Positions 50,845-60,499 of a DNA stretch of 64,000 bases are shown here, piece after piece. The stretch's first letter is position 1; each line of letters starts with the position of its first letter. Made by a program: the position numbers and the translations under genes. Origin of the DNA: Carnimonas bestiolae (GTDB lineage: Bacteria; Pseudomonadota; Gammaproteobacteria; Pseudomonadales; Halomonadaceae); NCBI RefSeq assembly GCF_051251125.1, contig NZ_JBPCZL010000004.1. One strand, written 5' to 3'. Below the pieces are notes generated by a model. It saw only the letters and a program-made list of their open reading frames with translations, was not told the origin of the DNA and ran no database searches.

Positions 50845-51804
50845 CTATCCCGGCAGCGCAACGATAAATCCCCCCATGGTGACCACCGAGCCGATCGTGC
50901 TTAAAAACAGCGTCGAAGCCATTTCGCGCTCCGCCACCTGGTACTGAACGGCCAGAATAACGCAGATAGAGGCGCTTGGGATGGCAACGGTAAGTACGGC
51001 TTCCGAGATAGTGGTGGCGTCCGCGCCCACACTACGCGCCAATAGCCATATTCCCAGCGGAATAATCAGGTTACGTGCGACAACGGAAACCGTAACGGCA
51101 GCGTTCAACATGACTTTCTGGGAAAACAGAATGATACCGGAAGCAAATAGAGCGACACCGCCGGTGGCCCTTCCCAGTAGTTCGAAGGAGCTATTGAGGG
51201 CGGAGGGTAGCGAGATGCCGAGCAATATGAACGCCAAGGCCAACAGCGGTGCCCAGATAACGGGCTCTTTCAACGACGTTAGCACGTGACGTAGCAAAAT
51301 TTCGGTAGCGCGCTGGGAAGGCGCACCGTCAGGCTGAGCATTTGACTGAGCATCCAGAGATAACAACACTAGCGTTACCGGTACCTGAAAGATATTCATC
51401 AGGATTCCGCCTACCGCAATCGGCATCGCGCTTTCATTGTTAAACATGAAGCCCAGTACTGACGAACCTATGAAGGGCACTGCCGGGCCAGCGATTGCTA
51501 GGGCCTGTAAAGCTGCACAGCTCATGCTCCGCTTGAACAGGTAGCGAGAGATGCCATACGTCACGATGTACCCCGCCACCATCGCCACGCCAATCAGGGC
51601 AAACAGGCTCATGCTCGCCATCAGTTCAGCTCGGCTGGTTTGAACCATTCCCGCGAAAAGACTAAGAGGAAGCGCGTAGAGCATTACCATTCGGTTAAGG
51701 ATGGCCGCCTGTTTACTGTCGAAGTCCTGATGCCATCCCGCAACAAAGCCTAGCGCCAACGTAATAACAACGGGCAAGAGCGCACCGATTATCGTAGAAA
51801 ACAC
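50845..51804 (-). CDS. AEC family transporter (auxin efflux carrier/malonate-type)
   Basis: 319 residues from a GTG at 51804 with an AAGGAG ribosome-binding site. About ten membrane helices in two halves. The N-terminal half has FSTIIGALLPVVITLALGFVAGW and LNRMVMLYALPLSLFAGMVQTSRAEL, and near the middle NIFQVPVTLVLLSL. Helix 9-10 ends SICVILAVQYQVAEREMASTLFLSTIGSVVTM, typical of the AEC family. Bacterial members transport dicarboxylates such as malonate or malate, or amino acids. The substrate is unknown. It is a single gene. Confidence 0.88.
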   Translation of the reverse strand: MFSTIIGALLPVVITLALGFVAGWHQDFDSKQAAILNRMVMLYALPLSLFAGMVQTSRAELMASMSLFALIGVAMVAGYIVTYGISRYLFKRSMSCAALQALAIAGPAVPFIGSSVLGFMFNNESAMPIAVGGILMNIFQVPVTLVLLSLDAQSNAQPDGAPSQRATEILLRHVLTSLKEPVIWAPLLALAFILLGISLPSALNSSFELLGRATGGVALFASGIILFSQKVMLNAAVTVSVVARNLIIPLGIWLLARSVGADATTISEAVLTVAIPSASICVILAVQYQVAEREMASTLFLSTIGSVVTMGGFIVALPG

Positions 51805-52276
51805 CCACTTACTCCTTGTGAGTTGTCGTTGTTATGTTCTTCGCCAATTGTTGGTAACCCTCACCATTCCCTCTCGTTAGCACCTGCCGGCAGTATCGAG
51901 CTAATGCCAAAGCGGTACTCTTTCGCATGCCGACCTGCCACTGATCGCCAAGCGCAACCCCTACCATGGTATCGCCTATGATGATCAGGTGAGCTCGCTA
52001 TCGCGTACTCTCTTCCAATCTCCACACTTCATGAACAGTTGTGCATACGTCAGCGTAGGAATGGAAGCGCCGACGCAACCTTACCCGTTCTACCGTGCAA
52101 ACTTGACAGAAAGGGTCGCAAACAGCATTTTCACTCCCTCCATCAGGCAAATAATGCAGCGCGCCGACGCTACGACACTTACGAGCAGCCAAAACAACGA
52201 CGAATAATTCCTTAATGTCTGCCGCAAGCTATCTCTATATAGTGCCTTCCTTTTTAACGCCAACAGAGAAAACACC
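51805..52276. other. Intergenic region upstream of HlyD-type gene
   Basis: 472 bp between divergent genes. I see no credible gene, RNA or repeat here. Confidence 0.45.
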
Positions 52277-53416
52277 ATGAGCGAGGAGAGCTCCCCTCAT
52301 AGCGAAGATGCTTCGCAGGCAAATAGCGCCGAGGAGAAGTCCCCACCACGGAAAAATCCGGCCAAGAAGGTGACGATCATCCTGGCCATCATCATGTTGC
52401 TGCTTATTAGCTGGTACGTGATGTCCGATCGCTGGGCTCCCTATTCTTCTCGTGGTGCCGTAGATGGGTATATCACCCAGCTAGCGCCGCGTGTCGACGG
52501 CAACGTGGTCGATATCATGGTAGCGGATGGGCAACATGTAGTAGCGGGACAACCGCTGTTTCAGATTGATCCGCGCCCGTATGAAATAGCGGTCAGCGAA
52601 GCCGAATCGCAGCTGAAATCAGCACTTCAGACCAATAGTTCTTCAGTGGCTAATATTTCGGCTTCGCAGGCGAATGTGGTCTCGGCCGAAAGCCGTCTTG
52701 AGAATACCCGCATCACCTCCCAGCGCACCTTCGTATTGGTTGACCGGGGCGCCCTGTCACGCCAGCAGGGCGACGATGCCCGCGCTGACTTGCGCGATGC
52801 CGAAGCCAATCTTTCCAGCGCGCGTGCGCAACTGCGTAGCAACATAGAAGCGTTGGGGCCCAAGGGCATGGACAATCCTGACGTCAAGCGTGCGCAGGCA
52901 CAGTTGGAGAACGCGCAGCTCAACCTTAACTATGCCACGGTGCGCGCGCCTACCGACGGCGTTGTAACCAACCTCAAGCTTGGCGAGGGGCGCTATGCGG
53001 CGAGCACTCAGCCAGCGATGACCTTTATCGATGTGCGCGGCAATTGGGTAAGCGCCGATCTACGCGAGAATCAGTTGGGACACATCAATCAGGGTGATAG
53101 CGCAGATATTCTGTTCGATTCGATACCCGGCAAGGTGTTTAAAGGGCGCGTGCAGAGTATCGCCTGGGGCATTGACGCTGCCCGCCCCACCGCCAACGGT
53201 TTGATGCAGTCACAGCCGGAACAGGACTGGTTTGAGCCGGCTCGTCGGATGCCGGTGCGTATTGAGCTCGATGAAAGCGAAATGCCTTGGCCTGAAGCCG
53301 CTAGAGTCGGCGGTCGTGTCAACGTTGTGGTGTACGCTGGCGGAGGTAAACACCCCATCGGATGGCTATCGGCTGGATTGATTCGACTTAGCTCGTGGGT
53401 CTCGTACCTCTATTAA
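52277..53416 (+). CDS. HlyD/EmrA-type periplasmic adaptor (membrane fusion) protein
   Basis: 379 residues. A polar, acidic N-terminus of about 30 residues is followed by a single membrane helix (VTIILAIIMLLLISWYVMS). The barrel-sandwich half-motif VDGYITQLAPRVDGNVVDIMVADGQHV and, after a helical hairpin with coiled coil (about 110-200), its partner YATVRAPTDGVVTNLKLGEGRYA are typical. The adaptor links an inner-membrane pump to an outer-membrane channel. The DUF2955 gene 30 bp downstream is the likely pump. No TolC-like gene is adjacent. AaeA-like or YibH-like annotation is possible. Confidence 0.9.
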   Translation: MSEESSPHSEDASQANSAEEKSPPRKNPAKKVTIILAIIMLLLISWYVMSDRWAPYSSRGAVDGYITQLAPRVDGNVVDIMVADGQHVVAGQPLFQIDPRPYEIAVSEAESQLKSALQTNSSSVANISASQANVVSAESRLENTRITSQRTFVLVDRGALSRQQGDDARADLRDAEANLSSARAQLRSNIEALGPKGMDNPDVKRAQAQLENAQLNLNYATVRAPTDGVVTNLKLGEGRYAASTQPAMTFIDVRGNWVSADLRENQLGHINQGDSADILFDSIPGKVFKGRVQSIAWGIDAARPTANGLMQSQPEQDWFEPARRMPVRIELDESEMPWPEAARVGGRVNVVVYAGGGKHPIGWLSAGLIRLSSWVSYLY

Positions 53417-53446
53417 GAGCGCATCGCCAACACAGGAACGCTGCTG

Positions 53447-54475
53447 ATGTATGTCGCACCTAGACCTAAGCTTGAAGACGATCCGCTGTTTGCCGTCAGG
53501 TTGGCGGCAGGGCTCGCGCTCGCACTTTTAACGGCATTGATGATCAAGGCATCGATGCCCACCTTGCTACCTGCCATCGTGTTCTCGCTATTGGCAGGCA
53601 TGCGCAAGGCCTTCAATCCAGGCAAGGCGATTGGTGGACCGCTGATCATGGCGCTCATCATGGTGCTGTTCTATACCTTGGTCAGCTTTCTGATCCCGAT
53701 GCCCGTCGTGCTGGTACTCGTGATTGGCGTTATCTCCACCCTTGCCTACTATCTGATTTTAGGCACGGGCAACCCGATCGGTATGATCATTCTGATGGGC
53801 GCTTCGATGATGTCGGTGATGGGCATGAATTCGCTTGCTGCGGCCGCTGTGCTGAAGGACGCCTTCATCGAAACGGGCATCGCTGGTGCGATTCTCATTC
53901 CGCTACTTTATCTGGTGTTTCCCGCCCGCAGTACCGAACAGGACAAGCCTGATTACCAAAGAGCGCCCGGCGGTCAACTGTGGACCCGTGCGATTATTCG
54001 CGGCGTTGTAATGGTCATGCTGATGCTATGGCTTTACTCAGTGCTCGATCCATCCAACATCATGCTAATTATGGCCGCGATGTTCGTGACCGTGTTCCCT
54101 ACGCGCAAAAAGCTGTTTTCCGAGGCCATCGAGAGAACATACGCCACCGTAGTGGGAGCGGTGATGACGATCATCATTCTGGCGCTGTTTTTCCTCTGCG
54201 CTCATCCGCTGATACTGATGATTTTGATGGCGATGGCAGCGCTTTACCTTGGCTACAATATGATGGAAGGCCGGCACGCTCCAATGGTGTACCAATTTGC
54301 CTGCTCGGTTACGATCGCGCTGGTAATGAGCTCTTTGTTCAGCAACGCAGCGCTAGGCTCCATCGCTCTGCGCATTACCCTGACCATGTCGGGTTCCTTG
54401 GTGGCGGCGTTCTTGACCAGTCTGCTGGAAGCCTTGATATTGCGCGACGACACTCTGGCTCTTTCGCGAAGCTAG
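53447..54475 (+). CDS. DUF2955/FUSC-like inner-membrane efflux protein
   Basis: 342 residues, ATG after an AGGAA ribosome-binding site. About ten hydrophobic helices arranged as two repeats, each with a short loop: LLPAIVFSLLAGMRKAFNPGKAIGG in the first and IMLIMAAMFVTVFPTRKKLFSEAIERT in the second. This is the FUSC/aromatic acid exporter-like layout of DUF2955. It pairs with the preceding adaptor gene and probably exports aromatic acids or other organic compounds. The specific substrate is unknown. A terminator follows. Confidence 0.86.
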   Translation: MYVAPRPKLEDDPLFAVRLAAGLALALLTALMIKASMPTLLPAIVFSLLAGMRKAFNPGKAIGGPLIMALIMVLFYTLVSFLIPMPVVLVLVIGVISTLAYYLILGTGNPIGMIILMGASMMSVMGMNSLAAAAVLKDAFIETGIAGAILIPLLYLVFPARSTEQDKPDYQRAPGGQLWTRAIIRGVVMVMLMLWLYSVLDPSNIMLIMAAMFVTVFPTRKKLFSEAIERTYATVVGAVMTIIILALFFLCAHPLILMILMAMAALYLGYNMMEGRHAPMVYQFACSVTIALVMSSLFSNAALGSIALRITLTMSGSLVAAFLTSLLEALILRDDTLALSRS

Positions 54476-54554
54476 CGCACAGGGACGCTATCTTCTTAGC
54501 CTTGTTCGAACACGTGGCAACCGCTGTTTGCTAACGCAACCAACGCTGTCGCAC

Positions 54555-54596
54555 AAAAAATGCCCGCCTGAACACATCAGGACGGGCATTTTAGTA
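54555..54596 (+). terminator. Terminator of the HlyD/DUF2955 unit
   Basis: AAAATGCCCG (54557-54566) pairs with CGGGCATTTT (54583-54592), and CCTGA/TCAGG extends it with one bulged A. T-run after it on the plus strand and A-run before it, so it may also serve the convergent small gene. Confidence 0.85.
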
Positions 54597-54665
54597 TGCA
54601 GCACCGCTATCTAGAGCGGCGCTGGAGCTCTGACAGTGACGGCCAGCGAGCGGACAACCTGTCGA

Positions 54666-54887
54666 TCAGGAAGCGAGATCAAGCAGTTCGGCTTGTACAC
54701 CTTGCGACGCTTTTTCAGCAAGGCTGACCACTTCGCCTGAAGTCATCGGCAAATTGCTGTTGCCACTCACTTCAGTAATCAATTTAAGCGCAGCGGTGTA
54801 GGCGTCAGCGCCCTCTTCTACGGCCTCGATGGCACACTCTCTGGCTGCGTGATAAAGCACGTCGGAGGTAAACAGTGCGTCAAGCAT
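54666..54887 (-). CDS. Small hypothetical helical protein (73 aa)
   Basis: 73 residues from the ATG at 54887, which has an AAGGAG ribosome-binding site; the longer frame lacks one. The protein is acidic and Ala-rich: MLDALFTSDVLYHAARECAIEAVE is an amphipathic helix, and the C-terminus (SLAEKASQGVQAELLDL) is another. No family is recognised and there is no signal peptide. The good ribosome-binding site and convergent terminator support a real gene. Confidence 0.7.
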   Translation of the reverse strand: MLDALFTSDVLYHAARECAIEAVEEGADAYTAALKLITEVSGNSNLPMTSGEVVSLAEKASQGVQAELLDLAS

Positions 54888-55223
54888 GGCGTTACTCCTT
54901 TGGTGAGTCACTGTAAATGCGTTGCCCGCCTCAGCAGGATTTACGGTTTTCAGTGTGCCGCCCTAACGTGAACCTTTTACTACCGCTAACAATAAAATCG
55001 CTCGCTTTATAAGCGACCGGTAACGCCTTTTCCTTGATGCTACACCTTGATCGCTCGGTGAGAAACCGCTATCAATTGAAAGAGCACATTGACCATAACG
55101 ATATAACCCTGTGTATGCGGGCTTAAGCTTGTATCCACACCCTTGTGCTAGCATGCGCGCGTGCTATCAGCCCCCTAATCTGCACAACGCGCGACGGCGC
55201 TGCCTGCCCCCTACCAATGGACA
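54888..55223. other. Divergent promoter region upstream of aguB
   Basis: 336 bp without a gene. It should hold promoters of both the small gene and the agu-spe operon. A short palindromic GCTTTATAAGC occurs near 55000; nothing else recognised. Confidence 0.4.
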
Positions 55224-56117
55224 ATGCCAATGAGAAAGGTCACCGTTGCCACCTCCCAAATGGCCTGTAGCAAAGATATCGACACCAATATTCGCACCGC
55301 TGAGCGCTTGATTCGCAGCGCCCACGCGAAAGGCGCCCACATCATTCTGATTCAGGAATTGTTCGCTGGCCCCTACTTCTGTATCGATCAGCACCCGGAT
55401 CACTTCGCGCTGGCCGAAAGCGCTGATAACAGTCGGTTGATCAAGCACTTTGCTGATCTCGCGCGTGAACTCGAGGTAGTACTACCCATCAGCTTTTTTG
55501 AGAAGGCGCACAATGCTTTTTTCAATGCGCTGGTGGTCATCGATGCCGATGGCAGCGTGCTGGGCAAATACCGCAAATCGCATATTCCTAACGGCCCCGC
55601 CTATCAGGAGAAGCAATTTTTCAGCCCGGGCGACACCGGCTTCAAGGTATGGAACACCCGCTATGCGCGCATCGGGGTGGGAATTTGCTGGGACCAGTGG
55701 TTTCCCGAAGCTGCGCGCTGTATGGCGCTACAGGGTGCCGAACTGCTGTTCTATCCCTCAGCCATCGGTAGCGAACCGGCGTTCCCCGAGATTGACAGCC
55801 AACCGCACTGGACCCGCACTCAGCAAGGCCACGCAGCCGCCAATCTAACGCCGGTGGTTACCGCCAATCGCATTGGTACCGAAGCCAGCGAACATGTCGA
55901 AGGTCTGGAAATGACCTTCTACGGCAGCTGCTTTATTGCCGACCATACCGGGGCGCTGGTGCAGCAAGCCAACCGCACTGATGAAGGCGTGCTGGTGCAC
56001 ACCTTTGATCTTGACCAGATCGCACAGGAGCGCAGCGCCTGGGGGCTGTTCCGCGACCGCCGCCCCGAGCTTTACAGCGCGATCGCTGGCTTCGATGGGC
56101 AAGCAGGAAAGCAGTAA
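55224..56117 (+). CDS. aguB: N-carbamoylputrescine amidase
   Basis: 297 residues of the nitrilase superfamily; an ATG two codons later (55230) is an alternative start. Catalytic triad: Glu in LIQELFAGPYFC (about residue 44), Lys in YRKSHIPNGP, and Cys155 in GICWDQWFPEAARCMAL. This sequence is very close in layout to AguB, which hydrolyses N-carbamoylputrescine to putrescine, CO2 and NH3. The stop and the next ATG share a base (TAATG), so aguB and aguA are coupled. Confidence 0.96.
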   Translation: MPMRKVTVATSQMACSKDIDTNIRTAERLIRSAHAKGAHIILIQELFAGPYFCIDQHPDHFALAESADNSRLIKHFADLARELEVVLPISFFEKAHNAFFNALVVIDADGSVLGKYRKSHIPNGPAYQEKQFFSPGDTGFKVWNTRYARIGVGICWDQWFPEAARCMALQGAELLFYPSAIGSEPAFPEIDSQPHWTRTQQGHAAANLTPVVTANRIGTEASEHVEGLEMTFYGSCFIADHTGALVQQANRTDEGVLVHTFDLDQIAQERSAWGLFRDRRPELYSAIAGFDGQAGKQ

Positions 56118-57220
56118 TGACCCACCAATGCGCAACGCCCCACTTTTACATGCCTGCTGAATGGACGGCTCAGCAGGCCGTGTGGATGGTATGGCCCTAC
56201 CGTCACGACAACTGGCGCGATCAGGCCAGCCCTGCCCAACAGGTGTTCGCCAAAGTAGCCGCAGCAATCGCGACTACAACGCCGGTAATGATGGCAGTTG
56301 GCAAAAAGTACCGAGCAGCAGCCGAGGCACTGCTTGGCGATAACGTCACCCTGGTCGAGATCGAAAGTGACGACGCCTGGGCGCGTGATATAGGCCCCAC
56401 CATCGTGTTCGATCAGGACGGCCAGCGCTGTGCCATCGACTGGCGTTTCAATGCCTGGGGTGGCGAGTTGGGAGGCCTCTATCCCAGTTGGGAGCGCGAC
56501 CAGGCGGTCGCCTCACAGATTGCCGCTTATCATGGCCTTCCCTGTCACGCTATTGGATTAGTCATGGAAGGCGGCGCTATTCACACCGATGGCGAAGGTA
56601 CTCTGCTGGTCACCCGCGAGTGCCTGCTGTCGCCCAACCGCAATCCATCGCTTACCCAAGCGGATATCGAAGCACAATTGCGTGCGCTGCTGGGCGTCGA
56701 AACGATAGTGTGGCTGCCTTTCGGGGTCTACAACGATGAAACCGACGGCCACATCGACAACCTGTGCTGCTTTGTTCGTCCCGGTGAAGTGGCACTGAGC
56801 TGGACCGACGACACCAGCGATCCGCAATACCCGAGATCCCAGGCGGCGCTCGAAGCACTTAATAACAGCGTCGATGCGCGTGGACGACCGTTGAAGATAT
56901 GGAAACTGCCGATGCCGGGACCGCTTTACGCCTCCGAGCAGGAGCGCGCAGGTGTAGACCACGGCGATGCGGTGGAACGCTCAGTTGGGGAGCGATTGGC
57001 AGCCTCTTACGTTAACTACCTGATCACCAATCGCCAGATTATCGTACCGCTGCTGGATGAACGCACCGACGCTGAAGCGCTGGCCATCTTCCACGAGATG
57101 TACCCCGACTATGTGATTACGCCCATTCAGAGTCGAGAAATTCTACTTGGCGGCGGCAATATTCATTGCATTACTCAGCAGATACCCGCCGCCAAGGCGC
57201 ACAATGCTGCCCGCCAATAA
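56117..57220 (+). CDS. aguA: Agmatine deiminase
   Basis: 367 residues of the guanidino-group-modifying superfamily. AguA motifs: MVWPYRHDNWRD, DAWARDIGPT, MEGGAIHTDGEG (Glu and His), WLPFGVYNDETDGHIDNLC (Asp/His), and the nucleophile Cys351 in GGGNIHCITQQ. It converts agmatine to N-carbamoylputrescine and NH3. It starts 1 bp inside the aguB stop and is followed by speA after 35 bp. Confidence 0.97.
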   Translation: MTHQCATPHFYMPAEWTAQQAVWMVWPYRHDNWRDQASPAQQVFAKVAAAIATTTPVMMAVGKKYRAAAEALLGDNVTLVEIESDDAWARDIGPTIVFDQDGQRCAIDWRFNAWGGELGGLYPSWERDQAVASQIAAYHGLPCHAIGLVMEGGAIHTDGEGTLLVTRECLLSPNRNPSLTQADIEAQLRALLGVETIVWLPFGVYNDETDGHIDNLCCFVRPGEVALSWTDDTSDPQYPRSQAALEALNNSVDARGRPLKIWKLPMPGPLYASEQERAGVDHGDAVERSVGERLAASYVNYLITNRQIIVPLLDERTDAEALAIFHEMYPDYVITPIQSREILLGGGNIHCITQQIPAAKAHNAARQ

Positions 57221-57255
57221 GCACTACGCGGCCAGCCGGCCTACCAAGGATGACC

Positions 57256-59187
57256 ATGAATAACGATAACAGCACCTACTCCATCAACGATGCGCGGCGC
57301 GTCTACAATATCGATCATTGGGGCGGCGGCTATTACGACCTTGATGCACAGGGAGATGTAGTGGTCACCCCGACGCTGGGTGATGGCGCCAAGGCGTCGC
57401 AAATCAAACTGACCGAGCTACTCCAGCAGGCCAAGCAAAGCGGACTGCGACTACCGCTGTTAATGCGTTTCAGCAATATTCTTCACTCGCGGGTCGCTCT
57501 GCTGTGCGAAGCGTTCGACAGTGCCATTGAGGACTATGGCTATCAGGGCGGCTACACCGCGGTCTATCCGATCAAGGTCAATCAACAGCGCCGCGTGGTC
57601 GAAGAGCTGCTGGCAACACCACAGCGCAGCGCTGGCAGAGTGGGTTTGGAAGCCGGCAGTAAACCGGAGCTGCTGGCAGTGCTGGCGCTTTCTTCTGAAG
57701 GGGCCTCGACCATTGTCTGCAACGGCTACAAGGATCGCGAATACATCAGGCTAGCACTGATGGGCGAAAAGCTGGGGCACCGCGTCTATCTGGTGGTCGA
57801 GAAGGAATCCGAGCTATCGCTGATTATCGAAGAGGCCCGTGCGCTGGGCGTCAAACCTCGCATCGGGCTGCGGGCACGCTTGATGTCGGTGGGCAAAGGC
57901 AAGTGGGAAAGCTCCGGCGGTGCCAAATCCAAGTTCGGGCTAACTGCGCAGCAGGTGCTCGACGTGATTGAGCGGCTGCGCAGCGAGCAAATGCTCGATT
58001 GCCTCGATCTTATCCATTTCCATCTTGGCTCTCAGATCGCCAACATTCACGATATCAAGCGCGGCCTGACCGAGTGCGCGCGCTTCTTCCATAGCCTGCA
58101 CGCCCAGGGTGCCGTTATCAAAGTGGTCGATGTCGGCGGCGGACTAGGTATCGACTACGAGGGCACCCGCTCACGCAGCCATTGCTCAATCAACTACTCG
58201 CTGGGCGAGTACGCCAATAATGTGGTCGGCACCTTCCATCAGCTGTGTCAGCAGGAGGGGCTTCCGCATCCGGACATCATTTCCGAATCAGGGCGCGCGC
58301 TCACCGCTCACCATGCCGTATTGATCACCAACGTTATTGATGAAGAGAAACAGCTGCCCGCCACCATGCCCAAGCGTAGCCAAGGCGAGCCGCTGCTGGA
58401 GACACTGTGGGACACCCATAACGCGCTCAATCAACGCCAGCCTCCTTTGATGCTGGCCGAGTATTACCACGATCTGACCCAATCCTTCAGTGACCTGCAG
58501 TACCGGTTTGTATTGGGCGACATCTCTTTGGAGCAGCGTGCCGAGGGCGAGGCAGTGTATATCGCGGCGTGCCATTCGCTGCGTCATCATCTTGATCCAC
58601 GCAATCGCGCCCATCGCGAAATTCTCGATGAGCTCGCCGAAAAACTGGCGGATAAGCTATTCGTTAACTTCTCGCTGTTTCAATCGCTTCCCGATGCCTG
58701 GGGCATTGACCAGGTATTTCCCGTCATGCCGCTAAGCGGTTTGCAGCGCCCCGCTACTCGACGCGGGATTATTCAGGACATCACCTGCGACTCCGACGGC
58801 CGCTTCGATCACTATATCGATGGCGAAAGTGTTGATACTTCGCTGCCACTGCCGGAATGGGCCGAGGGTGAGGATCACCTGCTGGGGATGTTTTTGGTCG
58901 GTGCTTATCAGGAGATTCTCGGTGATCTGCACAACCTGTTTGGCGATACCGATTCAGTCGATGTTAGCGTCGATGCGCTCGGCCATTGGCAACTCAGTTC
59001 GCCAATTCGCGGCGATAGCGTCGCTGGTGTGCTCGAATACGTGAACTTCGATATCGCCGAATTCCACCAGCGCTACCAATCTCAATTGGACCAACACAGC
59101 GATCTCACCGATCAGGAGCGCGAACAGTTCATGGAAACGCTCGCCGCAGGCTTGCAAGGCTATACCTATCTCGCCAGCGGATGCTAA
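57256..59187 (+). CDS. speA: Biosynthetic arginine decarboxylase
   Basis: 643 residues from the ATG at 57256 with an AAGGA ribosome-binding site; upstream in-frame starts overlap aguA and are rejected. The PLP lysine is in AVYPIKVNQQRRVV (Lys107), with GLEAGSKPEL, HFHLGSQIANI, VDVGGGLGIDYEGT, and the C-terminal ACDSDGRFD-like DITCDSDGRFDHYID stretch. It is a full-length SpeA of the fold III family. It decarboxylates arginine to agmatine, completing the arginine-to-putrescine route with AguA and AguB. Confidence 0.97.
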   Translation: MNNDNSTYSINDARRVYNIDHWGGGYYDLDAQGDVVVTPTLGDGAKASQIKLTELLQQAKQSGLRLPLLMRFSNILHSRVALLCEAFDSAIEDYGYQGGYTAVYPIKVNQQRRVVEELLATPQRSAGRVGLEAGSKPELLAVLALSSEGASTIVCNGYKDREYIRLALMGEKLGHRVYLVVEKESELSLIIEEARALGVKPRIGLRARLMSVGKGKWESSGGAKSKFGLTAQQVLDVIERLRSEQMLDCLDLIHFHLGSQIANIHDIKRGLTECARFFHSLHAQGAVIKVVDVGGGLGIDYEGTRSRSHCSINYSLGEYANNVVGTFHQLCQQEGLPHPDIISESGRALTAHHAVLITNVIDEEKQLPATMPKRSQGEPLLETLWDTHNALNQRQPPLMLAEYYHDLTQSFSDLQYRFVLGDISLEQRAEGEAVYIAACHSLRHHLDPRNRAHREILDELAEKLADKLFVNFSLFQSLPDAWGIDQVFPVMPLSGLQRPATRRGIIQDITCDSDGRFDHYIDGESVDTSLPLPEWAEGEDHLLGMFLVGAYQEILGDLHNLFGDTDSVDVSVDALGHWQLSSPIRGDSVAGVLEYVNFDIAEFHQRYQSQLDQHSDLTDQEREQFMETLAAGLQGYTYLASGC

Positions 59188-59412
59188 TACCCAGGGCCCG
59201 ACGCTAGGCTTACGGAATTCGTCGGGTCGTCGCTTAGCAGGGGCATCGGCGCTCGGTACGATGCCCGCCCGATGGTGTAAGCCTCTCGGTACAGTGCGCG
59301 AACAAAAGTCGCTCGACAGACAGCGTCCTCGAGCGCTAATGTCTCTGCCCGCGCGGTCCTATCCGTACCGTCGCGATGATAACCTGCCGCCTGTTTCAAT
59401 GAGGAATCCAAC

Positions 59413-59610
59413 ATGATCTTGCTAGTGTGCGCCCTATTGGCCTTCGCCCTTTTCATAGGAGCCGCTATCGAAAGTGTTGGGATCGTGCGAGAGGTCAATA
59501 AAAATGCCCTCCAGCGCCGCGACGACGAATTAGTGCATCGCGGATGGAAGGCGGCCGGTTTGGTGCTGTGTGGCGTAATTATCATCGTGGCTGGCATGTT
59601 GCTGGGCTAA
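59413..59610 (+). CDS. Small membrane protein (65 aa)
   Basis: 65 residues, ATG after a GAGGA ribosome-binding site. Two membrane helices: MILLVCALLAFALFIGAAIESV and KAAGLVLCGVIIIVAGMLLG, joined by a charged loop (REVNKNALQRRDDELVHRGW). I do not recognise the family. It lies about 225 bp after speA and is convergent with the acidic-protein gene. Confidence 0.7.
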   Translation: MILLVCALLAFALFIGAAIESVGIVREVNKNALQRRDDELVHRGWKAAGLVLCGVIIIVAGMLLG

Positions 59611-59666
59611 CGGCACTATCGACGCCAGCCAGCCATAGCGATGCACGCGATCACTCGCTCAAGCGC

Positions 59667-59996
59667 TTAGGGATCTTTCTCAAGGTCGCGCTGGTCGTCG
59701 AAGTCGAGCGATGTCACATCATTTTCAAGCGCTTCTTCATCGAGATCAGTGCTGCCGGCGCTATTTTCCAGCACACGCTCGTCCCGCGATAATTCGTCGG
59801 TCAGTTCGTCCTCGACTCCGGACTCGGCAAGGTCTGAATAAAGCTCGTTTTCGTCCTCGATGTCGGACGCCGCCTCACTGGAATAGCTGCCCGGCTGAAT
59901 ATCACCATCAAGCTCATCCAGCCCGCCATCCACGTTGGCGGTTACCCGTGTTTCTTCATCGAGCGGACGGCTGTTATCGGGGTTGCGACTCGTCAT
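59667..59996 (-). CDS. Highly acidic hypothetical protein (109 aa)
   Basis: 109 residues from the ATG at 59996, which has an AAGGAG ribosome-binding site; a longer frame starting at 60179 lacks one and its N-terminus is not protein-like. After an N-terminal MTSRNPDNSRPLDEETRV the sequence is dominated by Asp, Glu and Ser (for example DELDGDIQPGSYSS, then EDENELYSDLAESGVEDEL). No hydrophobic core is visible, so it is probably unstructured. No family recognised. Such acidic proteins occur in halophiles, but a specific role cannot be given. Confidence 0.7.
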   Translation of the reverse strand: MTSRNPDNSRPLDEETRVTANVDGGLDELDGDIQPGSYSSEAASDIEDENELYSDLAESGVEDELTDELSRDERVLENSAGSTDLDEEALENDVTSLDFDDQRDLEKDP

Positions 59997-60200
59997 GTGT
60001 AACGCTCCTTTAGGGGCATTATGGTCGGGAGACTGTGCGGCAAATAACGCTGCCTTGGGCGACGCTTTACCAACATAGCCGATATGGGTGGCAATACTCA
60101 AAATGCAACCGCGCGCTTCTGAGCATACGTGCACGTTGGACAGCATAGCTGTCAGCAAATTCAGTAAATCACCAATCACTCAGGCTGTGTGTTCGGGCAA

Positions 60201-60395
60201 TCAAGCGAACTCAGGCAGCACGACGGCCTGCGCGAAATAAACGTTTTTATTGCTGGATAGATTGATAACCGGCGAGCCTGCCAGCCGGTAGCCGTCATCG
60301 AGCGCCTTGCTTACCTTGCGGCTCAGTTCATCCTTATTGACGGAAGTAAGAAGCTGATAGGCGGGGCGAACATCATCACTGCTATCAGTAGCCAT
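60201..60395 (-). CDS. DUF1737-like small protein (64 aa)
   Basis: 64 residues, ATG after an AGAAGGAA ribosome-binding site. YQLLTSVNKDELSRKVSKALDDGYRLAGSPVI, followed by YFAQAVVLPEF, matches the DUF1737 pattern of a short alpha/beta protein (strand, helix, strand with G-y-x-l-x-G). Function unknown. Confidence 0.8.
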   Translation of the reverse strand: MATDSSDDVRPAYQLLTSVNKDELSRKVSKALDDGYRLAGSPVINLSSNKNVYFAQAVVLPEFA

Positions 60396-60499
60396 AGCGA
60401 TTTCCTTCTCGGCGAGCTAATTTCGAGGGCGTTATCAATAGCATACTACAGCGTTGGGGATGCGCGTCAGCCCGAACCACCCTGGTGCCACACTGCATG

